From contig JAKCOZ010000007.1 in the NCBI GenBank assembly GCA_022605955.1, positions 15,195,501-15,259,500 of the forward strand: a DNA stretch of 64,000 nucleotides. Reading direction: 5' to 3'. The position numbers were made by a program, and so were the translations under genes. A model generated the notes under the pieces. It was given only the letters and a program-made list of their open reading frames with translations, made no database searches and was not told where the DNA came from. The first letter of the stretch is position 1. Each line of letters opens with the position of its first letter. Of the stretch, positions 37,497 to 48,155 are shown one piece after another. The DNA comes from Rallus limicola (taxonomy: Eukaryota > Chordata > Aves > Gruiformes > Rallidae).

Positions 37497-40400
37497 ACTG
37501 GCATTCAAATTGTCATGCAGCTATCACTGTATTTTTAAGTGGTGGCTTATACCAACAGTATATCACCTTGGAAGGATTCATTTCTTCTGGAAGAAAGTTT
37601 GACATTTCTAGAAATGCTGTATTACTGACATCCCTGAGAATGCTTCCTCACTCTAAGATGACACTTCTGTTTCTCCTTTATTAACTTCACTCTTTTCAGT
37701 GCTGTGCAATGACTATATTATATGTGAGTTTATAAAAATTTGCTAAGAAAGGTTTTACAGATTAAGTAATTTATGTATAGTCCAATTACAAGTGATGATT
37801 GGAGACTATTAGGCCAGCTGTTTGAAAAGTGTGTTTAAGTGGAAAAAAATATTCCCTCTCCCTCAGAATAAAAGCACTTTCTAATGATAGTGAGGGCAGT
37901 GAGCACAGACTGTTGTTTGATCAGAACTCCAATTGTCACCATATCTGTCATCCCTAGGTATGTTTCCTTGCCTTGACAGACATGCATATGCAGTTGGCCT
38001 GATATGGCCTGGGCAGAAACAGAAGAATGAAGAGGAACTGAAGATGAAGACAAGAAACAACTAATGTACAGATAGAAATAGTTGAAAAAGACTCTAAAGT
38101 TTTGGGGTTTTTTTCTTTAGAAAAATCCACTTCAATAGAATCAAAACATTCCTGGGAAAGTGTTTTTGTCAAGTGCCCTGTTGAAGAACATCCTGGGAAC
38201 TTGCTCCTGTTTCATCTAGCACATCTATTGTCTCTGCAGCCCACCTCCAGGATGGTCAGCTTGATAGTGCTGGGATCCCTTGAGTGACCTAAGCTCTCAG
38301 GTTTGGTTGTGTTTTCATGGTATTAATTAGGTGCAAGGTGACAAAAGGGCAAATCTTGAAAACATGGGTGGTGGAGTCATAGGAAAGGGGGTGGCAGGGG
38401 TTCAAGAGAGAGCTACGTGCCTCGTTAATGTCACATTGCTCAACCTTTAGGAGGAAAGACAACAGTGATCAGTGAATGGAGTTTGCTGGAGGCCTTTTCT
38501 GACAGCTATTGCAAATTGCTGTCTAGAATGGAAAAAGCAGGAAGGGCTGTATAGTGCCTTTAAACACTGTACACCCGCACTTGCTAATTAACCCAATTCT
38601 CAGAGTAAATCCTCACACCAAAGATAAAATTGCTTGGGCTAAATTATATAGTAATAAAGATCCTCGGTTTAAAAAGCTTAAGGCTAAGCAGCTTATTTTG
38701 ACTAAAAAAAGTCAGGGATCAACCACCTGAGCAATTCAGCAGGTGACCTCCCACAGGTACAAGCAAAGGTTAGGGAGCACAACCATTGCCAGGAGCAGGT
38801 ACTTACCTACCTTATCATTACCATGTCTTTCACAAAGTGACACTTGGAAAATGCACAGAGGTTTCAGATGGGCACTTCCCTTAGAGCTGTGAGTGCACTG
38901 AAATTAATATAGTTAATTCTGGTATATGCTCACAGGGACTGTTCCTTGTGTAAGCATCAGTGGGGTACTTCCCCTGTGCAACATTGAGAGATGGTTGTGG
39001 AGCAAAAGGTCCCTACAAAAATATTGCATGTCACCAAGAAAAACTATGGGGAAGGCTAAAGAATACTAAAACTGGTGAAAAAGTTTTTAGTGAAAAACTC
39101 TGCATGGAGGAAATTTAGCATGGTGTTAGAGAGAAGAAAGGAACCTTGGTTAAAATATGTTAAAATCCAAAACACAGCTCAAAGTATTTACAGAGGGGTT
39201 GCTGGTCCCTTAGAAACTCAGGCACATAATTATCTCAAGGACAGCTACAGACGGGAGTCATGCAATCACTGCTGTTCATTATGATTACAGAGACAGGGAA
39301 AATCTCTAATTCTTTCGCTTATCTTGATGAGTTAGTAATAGGTTAAAAGAAAAAAAGTGATACAATAGGTGGAGACAGGCTATGTAGAGGAAGCTATTAG
39401 AGGATACATTTATAATACTATTTTATTTTTATCCCTGTTTAATGAGAATCAGCAATGGAGACTAATTTTTTTCTTCTTGTTTACTCGATGAGGTTTGTGC
39501 AAGGCTCCACTTTTGGCACATTATCATCATTAAAAAAGCAATCTTATACTTATATTTTGCTAGTTTCTTACAGAATTTAAAAAGTAGTTATGGTCGTTAA
39601 GGTTAAAAATTAGCTACAATCATATGTTGTAAGGCTATGTAGTATACACATATACAATATAGTTGTAAGCCCACATTACTGACAAGGACTTTATTAGGAC
39701 TAGAGGAGGAAGCTAAATAAATATGATCAAATCCAGACCACTGTTGATTTTCCATCTACTAACCAAATCAATAGTCAAAAGAAAAGAAAACAGGAACTAA
39801 TATCTAAAACCTCAACAAATCCCTGCTGTACATAAGATACCAACATGGTATCTTTAACACTGTCACTGATTTCACCTGCAAGATGAGCAATCACCATCAT
39901 CCGATATGCATCTGAGGTACTCCAATACTCTACCATCCGGATGCCGAAATCAACATACAAAAGGCAATAGTATATAGGAAAAGTCCAAAGACCAATGAAT
40001 CTTGTTCTTTAAATCCTGCCACATGCCTAGCACACCCAAAAGCTGTTACACAACCAAGTCCTGTCTAAATAAAACCATCTAAGGACAAAAGAACTTCCTT
40101 TAAAGTGTTTACCTTAACCAAGTGATGAAAATTCTCGACGAAAATAGATTAAACCTCTAAAGATGCCACAAAATATTACATGCAAATGTACTCATCACAA
40201 AACCTAACCTCTCTGTAATGGCAAGATGCCTTCTTGAATTTGTTGCCTCATACAAAACGTATACTAAAACTTTATAGGAAGCCATTTAACATTCACTAGC
40301 TGCTTTGAAATAAAATTAGAATATGCAAAATTTTTCTCTTTCTGAAGTTTCAACCAGAAATGCAAAATGTTCAGACAAACCACAGGAAGCAAGTGCCCCA

Positions 40401-41155
40401 TGGACCAACATACGCCAAATAAACCAGGACTGGAAAAAAATCTCCACAGGAGCAAACCAATCAATATCAGTGGATCTTTGTGATAAAAATCTACTGGCAT
40501 AAGTCCTGGGCATGTGTAAAGACTAAGAAGACAAGTAAGCTGGGGGCAAACCTTCAGGCAGCAGGAATTACCTACAGGATTTACAAACAACCCAGGAGAA
40601 GGCCTGGGAAATGAGGTCTGAGTTAATAATGGGGATGCTGGAGAGGAGCTCAGACTTTGTAGGGGTGCTTAAACACAAAGGCTTGGTGCAGATAATATTT
40701 TGATAACATACAAGCATTTTCACTGAGTCTTACCTCAAGTAACCTTTCTTGGAAATGAGAATTTAGTGCTAGAAGCAATAATTCTTTGTCAACTTTCCTC
40801 CCAAAGACTGAAAAACTGACTGCTTTTCCCTTGCTAACAGGGCTAAACACACATTTTATCTTGTCTAACTGATAAACATAATTGAGCTAAATATAATTAA
40901 GTTTAAGTCAGAACAAGTGTTTGCAAACACTAATTTTTTTAAAGTTTGCTGGTTCTGTTTCAGACCTAGAAAAAGGTACTGAGACACTCCAATTTTTTTT
41001 CAGCTGTCCAAGTTTTTCTACCAAGAGACAGTAGATATCTCTGCAGATATGGCCTCCCACGTACCCTCAGGTTACCATATCCTCTTCAATACCAGAATAA
41101 AAATGACAACATGCATGGTTGAATCAGCAGAGTCAGGAGGAAGGCTGCGTTCCAA

Positions 41156-41234
41156 CATGTTATCCAGGGAAGAAAAATGGGAAAAAAGTGCAACAGCATG
41201 TTATCCAGGGAAGAAAAATGGAAAAAAAGTGCAA
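41156..41234. repeat. 41-bp tandem duplication
   Basis: The segment starting CATGTTATCCAGGGAAG at 41156 is repeated from 41197 with a period of 41 bp. The copies differ by one G/A substitution within the segment ending GTGCAA. The near-identity suggests a recent event. It falls inside a 62-codon open frame that has no other support. Confidence 0.93.
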
Positions 41235-42735
41235 TGAATTAATTGATGGAGCACACTTAAGGTATGAACAAAACATGGAAACACAAAAAATACACTGACA
41301 TACCTGAAAGGGATATAGAAAAGCTTTTTAAAAAAAAGTATCTATTTCTAATGTAATTTGTTCTTGTTTCATATCATTAGAGTTCATTGATTTGAGTCAC
41401 CTTATAGGCTATACCACTGGGCATGAGATTAGAATGGCATATACAGGATTAACATCATTAAGTTTGCAATGTCTGCAGAGATTGTAGCAAGAACAAGAAT
41501 TGATTCCACTGGAGGCATCAACTGCACTTCTCAAAACCAGGCTGTTTTCATTGATTAGTCTCTCTAGTTTTATTATTTTAATTTGAGCAATAGGCTGAGC
41601 AAAAGTTAACCTGTAGGTGATCCCTGTATGCAGCAACTATATGTAAAAAATACTTTGCCGAGTATTGATTATGACATTACATTGTACAGAGTGAGCTCAA
41701 AGCAGAATAAAAATATACGAAAAAAAAGTTTTATGAAAACGAAATGAAGCTCAGTAAAGGAAGTAAAAGATAAACATCTAGGAGAGGTAATTGTCAAAGC
41801 CATCCTGTCAGAAAGAGATCCCACCAACCTGCAGCTTTCCCTCACCACAGCGGCTGCAGCATCCACTTCTGCCTGTTCTGTTCTTTTTGTACCACAGCAG
41901 TATAAAACCAACACGTGACCAAAACGAGGCCTCTCAGTTTTGTTAAGAACCAAACCAAACACGCTGAAAGGATTTTATTTGAAAGTTTCTACCCAGTCCA
42001 TACACCAAAGTCTGACAGCAGAGTGCCACATCATACTGCGGCTTTTGCAATGCAACAAACTCCAGGTAGTCTTCCTTACAAAACAAAATGCGCGGTATCT
42101 GACATGCATAATCAAAAGTATCCATTCACACCTAGCATCCATACATGCACAAATGTCCACATGTTTATACATTGGCATCCTTGCATACAGGGTTCGCAAA
42201 AACAGAAGATTCCTGGGACTCTATGTGAGGGACTTGCATGTTCCCAAGGTACCATCTTTCAGGTTTTAGTTAAATCACATATGACAAAAAAAGAGGAGCA
42301 GAGTTTTCACAGTGTAATCTAAGCATGACACCACTGATGAAGACTCTGTTGCAGAGGAGAATGAATAATGCAGCTTTAAGTCTGTGAGGTTACAAGGGTC
42401 CCACTGAAAATCAGTATCAGCCCTGCACTCATAGGTCATTTGAATGACACTGAAAAATTGCAGCTTCCTGCTGAGTCTATTAGCAGCCTATTTCTCACTG
42501 AGCATTTGCTAGTTTTAGTAATCATGTGGCAGTGGAACAGATTTTAAAGAACTACAGAAAAGAAGTAGTTCCTTTATGCCAAGGGGAAAAGGAAAACTAG
42601 ACATTATCAAAACCAACCTTTATTTCAGAGGGCTTGGCAGCACCTTTTTGCTGACTTTTCCTGTGTCCTGGCACAGCAGTGGGTATTCAGAGCTCAGGAG
42701 ATGTCTCCCATCTCCCACCCAAAGGGAGCCTTAGA

Positions 42736-42886
42736 CCTGTGACGCTGATTGCAGAATGATCTCTCCCTGTCCTTATCTTGACTCCTAAGCCTTTTAATAT
42801 ATATTTTCTTCCCTGCCCAGCTGAAAAGGGGAGTGATAGAGGGACTTTGGTGGACGTCTGGCCTCCAGCCAGGGCCAAACCACTAC
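42736..42886 (+). mobile_element. LTR 3' fragment (family A, copy 3), 5'-truncated
   Basis: The last 150 bp of the family A LTR are recognisable: GACGCTGATTGCAGAATGATC, the CTCCCTGTCCTTATCTTGAC block, TATATATTTTCTTCCCTG, AGCTGAAAAGGGGAGTGATA and GGCCTCCAGCCAGGGCCAAACCAC. The same order occurs at the 3' ends of the 2421 and 18664 copies. The left end is abrupt at about 42736, with unrelated sequence before it. The right end runs directly into a CR1 scrap, so this is a remnant after deletion. Confidence 0.9.
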
Positions 42887-42933
42887 TAGACCAGGTTGCC
42901 CAAAGCCCCATCCAACCTGGTCTTGAACACATT
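42885..42933 (-). mobile_element. CR1 scrap fused to the LTR tail
   Basis: About 48 bp match the minus-strand CR1 text CTAGACCAGGTTGCCCAAAG then CCCCATCCAACCTGG, as seen in the CR1 copies at 519 and 57433. Similarity stops near 42933. The last roughly 80 bp of the CR1 3' end, which should lie to the left, are absent and the LTR stands in their place. The simplest reading is that the LTR inserted in a short CR1, followed by deletion. Confidence 0.8.
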
Positions 42934-43048
42934 GATTAACCTTTTACCTCTATAGCCTTGTGTCTCAAGGAGACAATGATCCTGTCCTCCTAGTAATCAT
43001 GCTTGATATTCAGCTGTGGTAGAGCCAAAATATTTAATGAGAAAATAT

Positions 43049-43059
43049 GGGGGGGGGGG
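43049..43059. repeat. G11 homopolymer
   Basis: An uninterrupted run of eleven G followed by AGGG, unusual for this AT-rich window and error-prone in sequencing. Confidence 0.9.
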
Positions 43060-43854
43060 AGGGTGGTGTTTAGTTTTGTTTTTCAGTTCCTTATGATGAA
43101 AGATCTCAATGGTCCATGTATGTCACATTGACAGCCTAGGACAGTCTCAGCTGAGAAATTCTCTAGTCAAAACTGATGTAATTGCTGTTCTTTATAAGGA
43201 GTATGTTGCCACTTGCCTTAGATATCTCTGCAGCCCTAATGGAACTACAAACAGGACAGAGTTTCCAGACTACCTCTCAAGCCTATCAGAGGGATGTACT
43301 CCATAGATTTCTAATGCTGCCACCTTGAGACACCTCCAGCAGATAGCTTTAAAACGTCTGCTCTTCTGGTACCGGTGACCATAGTAGAGGCTGTGGCGTC
43401 AGTTCTGCAGTGAGCACATGCACGCACATGCACACACATTTGATAACAGCTCAATTAAATTGTTGTGTAGTCCCTGACACTACTGAGGAGACAGAATAGA
43501 TGCTGTTCCTCACTGTTGCTGATGGTTCTCAATAGCTAAGTTAAAAAGTAAGTGGCAAGAAAGGAACACTATAATGCAATATCGGTGAAAATTAACTGTC
43601 GAGTCAAATAAAAAGAGTGGCAAAATTGTCTTTCTTGTTTAAGTGAGTTTAACTACATGTCTATTATATGTGAGGTCAGCAGGATTTGATTTCTGAATTA
43701 TTCATCAGGATCTCTCCAGTAGCAGGAGGTACGCAGCTGTAGGCTTAGCAATTTCTGCATCCGCTACATCACAGAAACAGTTTGGCAGGAGAGGACACTG
43801 GTTGCTGAATAGCTATTCACAGCAACAAAACCAGGACTTAAATATATCTAATAC

Positions 43855-43936
43855 TGGTTTGGTTTCTGGGATTTTGTTGTTTGGTGGGGTTTTTTTGTTG
43901 TTTTCTGGGTTGTTTTGTGGGTTTTTTTCTTTTTAA
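43855..43936. repeat. T/G-rich low-complexity tract
   Basis: About 80 bp made almost only of T and G (TTGTTG, GGGTTG, TTTTGTGGG patterns). Confidence 0.85.
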
Positions 43937-45454
43937 CAACTTGCAATTATATACAAAAAAGAGATCAGGGAATAAAGCAATGGATGATAATACTACTATG
44001 AAAATTAATAAGTGAAGATGCCTACTGCTATGGTAACTTGCAAGAGTTTATTGTTTATAAATATTGGGAATGAGTTTCATAGAAATCACCTTTCTCTTTT
44101 TTTCTCCCAGTTGCTCTAATGGCCCTTTTCTTTGTACTGACAAATATTAAAAATTCAAAGGTGTATCATGACCATACTTATGAATTTCTATAGGACTCAT
44201 AAAAATCAATGTTCTGTTTGGCAAAATAGGAATGTGTGAGATCTGCATTTGCTTATTGCGTATTTGCTATCTGTTATTAAGAGAACATAATTATTGGAGT
44301 CAAGAACTACAATCTTCTTCGTAGTGTTCTTTGGTTTGTGCAATTACATTGTCTGCAAACAAATTCAAGAATAAAAAAGATTACTTTAATTAAACAAAGA
44401 AGGCATTTGGTCAGCTTGTTTGTATTACTTAACTCACAGGCTTGCAGATTTTAAACTTTCATTAGGAAAGAAAAAACAACTAAAAATTGAAACAGCTAAT
44501 TTCTTCTCTGCTTTGCACTTCTGTGTTTAAGTGTTGTAAATCAGCTTTTAACATGCTTTGCATCACTGATACAACTCAAGAAGATGTACTGGTGTTGGGA
44601 CCCCAAGATTTCCATCAGAAAAGAAGACAAAATAATTAAAAGGATAAAAAGTCCAGTTCTCCTTAATAAACCATCTCCTTGGCCTTTCTCAAATTGAGAG
44701 TCAGACGTTCCAGATGGGCCCTTAATAATTCTCACTTGCAATGAAGAAATGCGAGTACTAGCAATCAGTTATGGTAATTTGAGACAGTCAGAAGTTTTCA
44801 TTGGGAAAAAAGGTTGTTTTTTTTCCAGATTTGGCGTGTTCCCTAGGTAAGTCTATTTTAATGATATTTTCTGTGGACACTTCTCTGTGCAGATGTTCCC
44901 AGCCAGCTTGTCCAGAGTGACGCACACAGCTTCTCATTTACTAATTAACCTGTCAGCTGAAGAGCCCAGGTTTTGGAATATTCTAAAAGTATAGTCTCAT
45001 AAGCATCAAACCCTCTATTCTCCAGAAATTTGTACTGTGAAAGTGGCATATGTTTATAAAAGAAATATTATTATAAAAACACCTTCTGCTTTTTCACAAA
45101 AACATCAACATTTCAGCCTTACCCAGCTGTAATGATAACAGAAAGGAAGATCATGGCAAATGAAAGTGGTGGTGGTGCAGGGGTGTCCTACTGTCAGACT
45201 TTATTATAAAATGCCATTAATGTGGCAACAGCTTTCTGTACTACTCATGAAACATTCTAAATCGTGATTCATGCATGTCATGCAAAATTTTTTAGTTGCA
45301 AGGTTCCATTTTCTTGTGTTTGGAGGTCTTTGTGAATCTGTAAAAATTGGTCAAGACGAACTTTTAAAAAGCCTGAAAGTTAAAAGCCCAGCTTAGTAAA
45401 TGCAAAGAGCTGCATCAGGGTTTGCTGTTCTTCATTGCATTATGGAATCATCAT

Positions 45455-45600
45455 ATCAGGACATATTAAAAACTTGGCAGGACAAGGCTCTGTGTGACCC
45501 AGAGCATCACAGTAAGCCCTGCTTTCAGCAGAAAGTGGGACTTGGTGTTTCCCAGAGGTCACTTCAAACCTGTATCAGTCCATGATCCTGTGATTTTGAT
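45455..45600 (+). mobile_element. Old diverged CR1 3' tail
   Basis: A plus-strand remnant of the last ~145 bp of CR1: ACATATTAAAAACTTGG, GACAAGGCTCTGTGTGACCC, CCTGCTTTCAGCAG, GGACTTGGTGTTTCCCAGAG, GTCACTTCAAACC and the ending ATGATCCTGTGATTTTGATT. It is clearly more diverged than the copies at 20884 and 57433 and resembles a different, older CR1 subfamily. Its start is approximate. Confidence 0.75.
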
Positions 45601-47214
45601 TTCACTTGGTGCTTTCCTAGTGCCTTGGATTAAGTTTTTGGGGTGATTTTGTATCATGTCTGTTGTTAACCAAAGGTAATCAGAGAACTAAGTCAGAATA
45701 TTTGCTCTTTTTTCTTTCCCCTCTTATAACTATTTATGTTTTTTAACTTACCCTACCACAGATTAGTATCTTGGTTCTTACGCTTGTTTCTGTGTTGCAG
45801 ATTTGAGAGTCATACACATGGGAAACAGTGGCAGTAAAGTTATTCTAAAGCTGCAGCCATCTAGCTTGGGATTTAAATATTTTCTGGTGAGATAGCCAGG
45901 TGATTTAAATGCTGATATGAGACATGTTTCTTCTGTATGTGGCAGCAGCTTAGCCTTCGGACTGGAAAATGATCTGAAAAAGATTAACCTGCAGCAGTCT
46001 TTGCCATGTTTTGCATTCTACTCTAGTGTCGAACAAGATGCCATCACTTGCATCTTAGAGGTAATTGTGATGTTTTCTTTTGGTCTGATAGGCAGGAAGA
46101 GGTGTCAGCATTTGCAAGTTGAATGATTCACTAAGCATTATAATTTCATTTATCTTTTCTTTGCCAGTGCTGTAGTATTTGGTGATATAATGCTGGGCTG
46201 TCAATCTCCTGCCAGCTCTTGTGTTGAAAATCTTCAGACCAACCAGTCTGATATTAGGCAAATAAATTTTTCGAAGTTCCTGAAATTATTTCTTGTTAAT
46301 CTCCATTCATGGCTGGAGCAAAAGTAATGAAAAGCAAAGCCTGAGGTTTGTGTTTCAGTGGCAGCCATAGGAATACTAGATCATCTTTCAGATGCATCCA
46401 TAGATTGATTCTAATTTTGAAATCAGCATTCATTTAACCCCTAACAGAGACAAAGTGAGAGGAATGCTTTATCTGTAGTGGGTCAGTAGGCTGATTTCTA
46501 CAGAAAATTTGTTTCCCCTTACTGTTTAGAACTACTGCCCCTTATATCTCTCATTCTTTCAAATGCAGCAACAGTCTACAGGGTTTGCAGTCACAGGGAA
46601 CCAACAGGAATCCAGCACATTGGACCTAAAGAGCTGTATGAGGGCTGAAAACTTTCCTGGCTGCTGAAACATCCTATGGCAAACAATTTTTACTACAGAA
46701 AATCTCTACCATGCTGGAAGATATTTTGGACATGTGCACACTGCCTTCTACTTTGATCACTAAACAACCAGGAATTATTTTTGTGCTTTTCAATCAATTA
46801 GAATTATTATTTTAAAAGGGAAAATCTTCTATAGCTGATTGTAAGCTGACAAAATGGTTAAACACAGACAAAGAAAGACTTAGGCAAATATTTTTCTTAA
46901 TATATTAAAAAATACAGAACCACATACAATTTGAAAAATCACATCTTTATAACCATGGAGTAGAGTCAAGAAGAAGAAAACCTATAATGTGGCAAATAGT
47001 GTGACATACTGATGTTCACCAGTGCTAGCAAAGTTCTGGTCAGAATACTATCTGATCTGTTAATAAAAATGCTCTTAAACTTACCTGATCTCTAATAAAA
47101 TTATAATACCAGCTACATAAGCTTCCGTGCAGTTCATAAAGCCAGTCTAAGAGACATGATATTCAGTACAGTAACTGCTACAGTTACTCAGGCTAAAAAG
47201 GAGACCTTGTTTAC
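45601..47214. other. Unique sequence, no gene seen
   Basis: No interspersed repeat or credible exon recognised. Open frames are below 70 codons. Confidence 0.45.
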
Positions 47215-48155
47215 TGTCTTCATTGATCCAGTGAAGGCTGACATCTTATTCTGGGGGTAATCAACAGACATGTGGAGGGGAAGAAGTTTGTTGGGAATGG
47301 TCAACATGGATTCACCAGAGGAAATCATGTTTGACCAATCTGATAGCCTTCTGTGATGGTATAACCAGCTGGGTGTATGAAGGGAGAGCAGTAGATAATA
47401 TCTGTCTTGATTTCATCAAGGCTTTTGACACTGTCTCTCATAACATCCTTGTAAGCAAGCTTAGGAAATAAGGGTTGGATGAGTGGACAGTGAGGTGGCT
47501 GAATGGCACAGGTCAGAGGGTTGTGATATGAGGAGCAGAGTCTAATTGGAGGCCTGTATCTAGTGGTGTGGCCCAGTGTTTGGTCCAGTTTTATTCAATA
47601 TATTCATCAATGACCTGGAAAAGGGGACAGAGTATACACACACCAAGTTTGCTGATAATACAAAGCTGGGAGGAGTGAACAACAAAACAGAAGGTTGCAC
47701 TGCCATTCAGTGAGACCTGGACATACTGGAGAGTTGGGCAGAGAACTAAATGAAACTCGGTGTGAGCAAGTGTAGGGTCCTGCATGTAGGGAGGAATAAT
47801 CCCAGGCACCAGTAGTGGTTATAGGTTGACCTGCTGGGAAGCAGCTCTGTGGAGAAGAACCTGGGAGTCCTGGTGGACAGGCAGCTCTCCATTACGCAGA
47901 TGTATAGTCTCATGGCAAAAGCAGCCAATGGTATCCTGGGGTGCATCAAGTAAAGAGTGGCCAGCAGGTTGAGGCAGGTTATCCTCCTCTGTTACTGTGC
48001 CCTGGTGAAGCCACATCTGGAGTCCTGTGTCCAATTCTGGGCTTCACACTTCAAGAAAGTCAGGGAAAGGCCAGTGAAAGGCCACAAAGATGATGAGGGG
48101 ACTGGAGCATCATTTGTATGAGGAAAGGCCGAAAGAGCCGGGCATATTGCTGAAG
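47215..48155 (+). mobile_element. CR1 LINE fragment, reverse-transcriptase region, inactivated
   Basis: A plus-strand CR1 piece of about 0.94 kb from the RT part of ORF2. Recognisable are the VGNGQHGFTRGNH block (about 47290), RT motif A as LDFIKAFDT (47406-47432), the LFNIFINDLE block (near 47590) and the metal-binding motif C as FADN (47648-47659). The usual FADD has lost its second Asp by a GAT-to-AAT change. Stop codons interrupt the frame (for example AGGAAATAAGGG and CAGTGAGACC), so it is inactive. Similarity ends near 48143 at GAAAGAGCCGGGC, before the RT C-terminal block and 3' UTR. Losing the 3' end is unusual for CR1 and implies a later deletion or rearrangement. Confidence 0.92.

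Larger units (their letters stand above)
35533..42735. other. Unique stretch with microsatellites, no gene assigned
   Basis: No interspersed repeat is recognised. Minus-strand frames at 40264-40590 and 39775-39960 give hydrophobic peptide pieces in different frames with stops between. A decayed pseudogene is possible but I could not name a parent. Other contents are the simple repeats listed separately. Confidence 0.35.
42934..45454. other. Unique sequence with G- and T-rich runs, no gene seen
   Basis: Contains a G11 run at 43049-43059 and a T/G-rich low-complexity tract at 43855-43936. No exon or interspersed repeat is otherwise recognised. Confidence 0.4.

Noticed and set aside
45455..48155. 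The CR1 3' tail at 45455 and the RT fragment at 47215 as parts of one element
   Set aside because: Both are plus strand but in the wrong order (3' tail upstream), and the tail looks older and of another subfamily.
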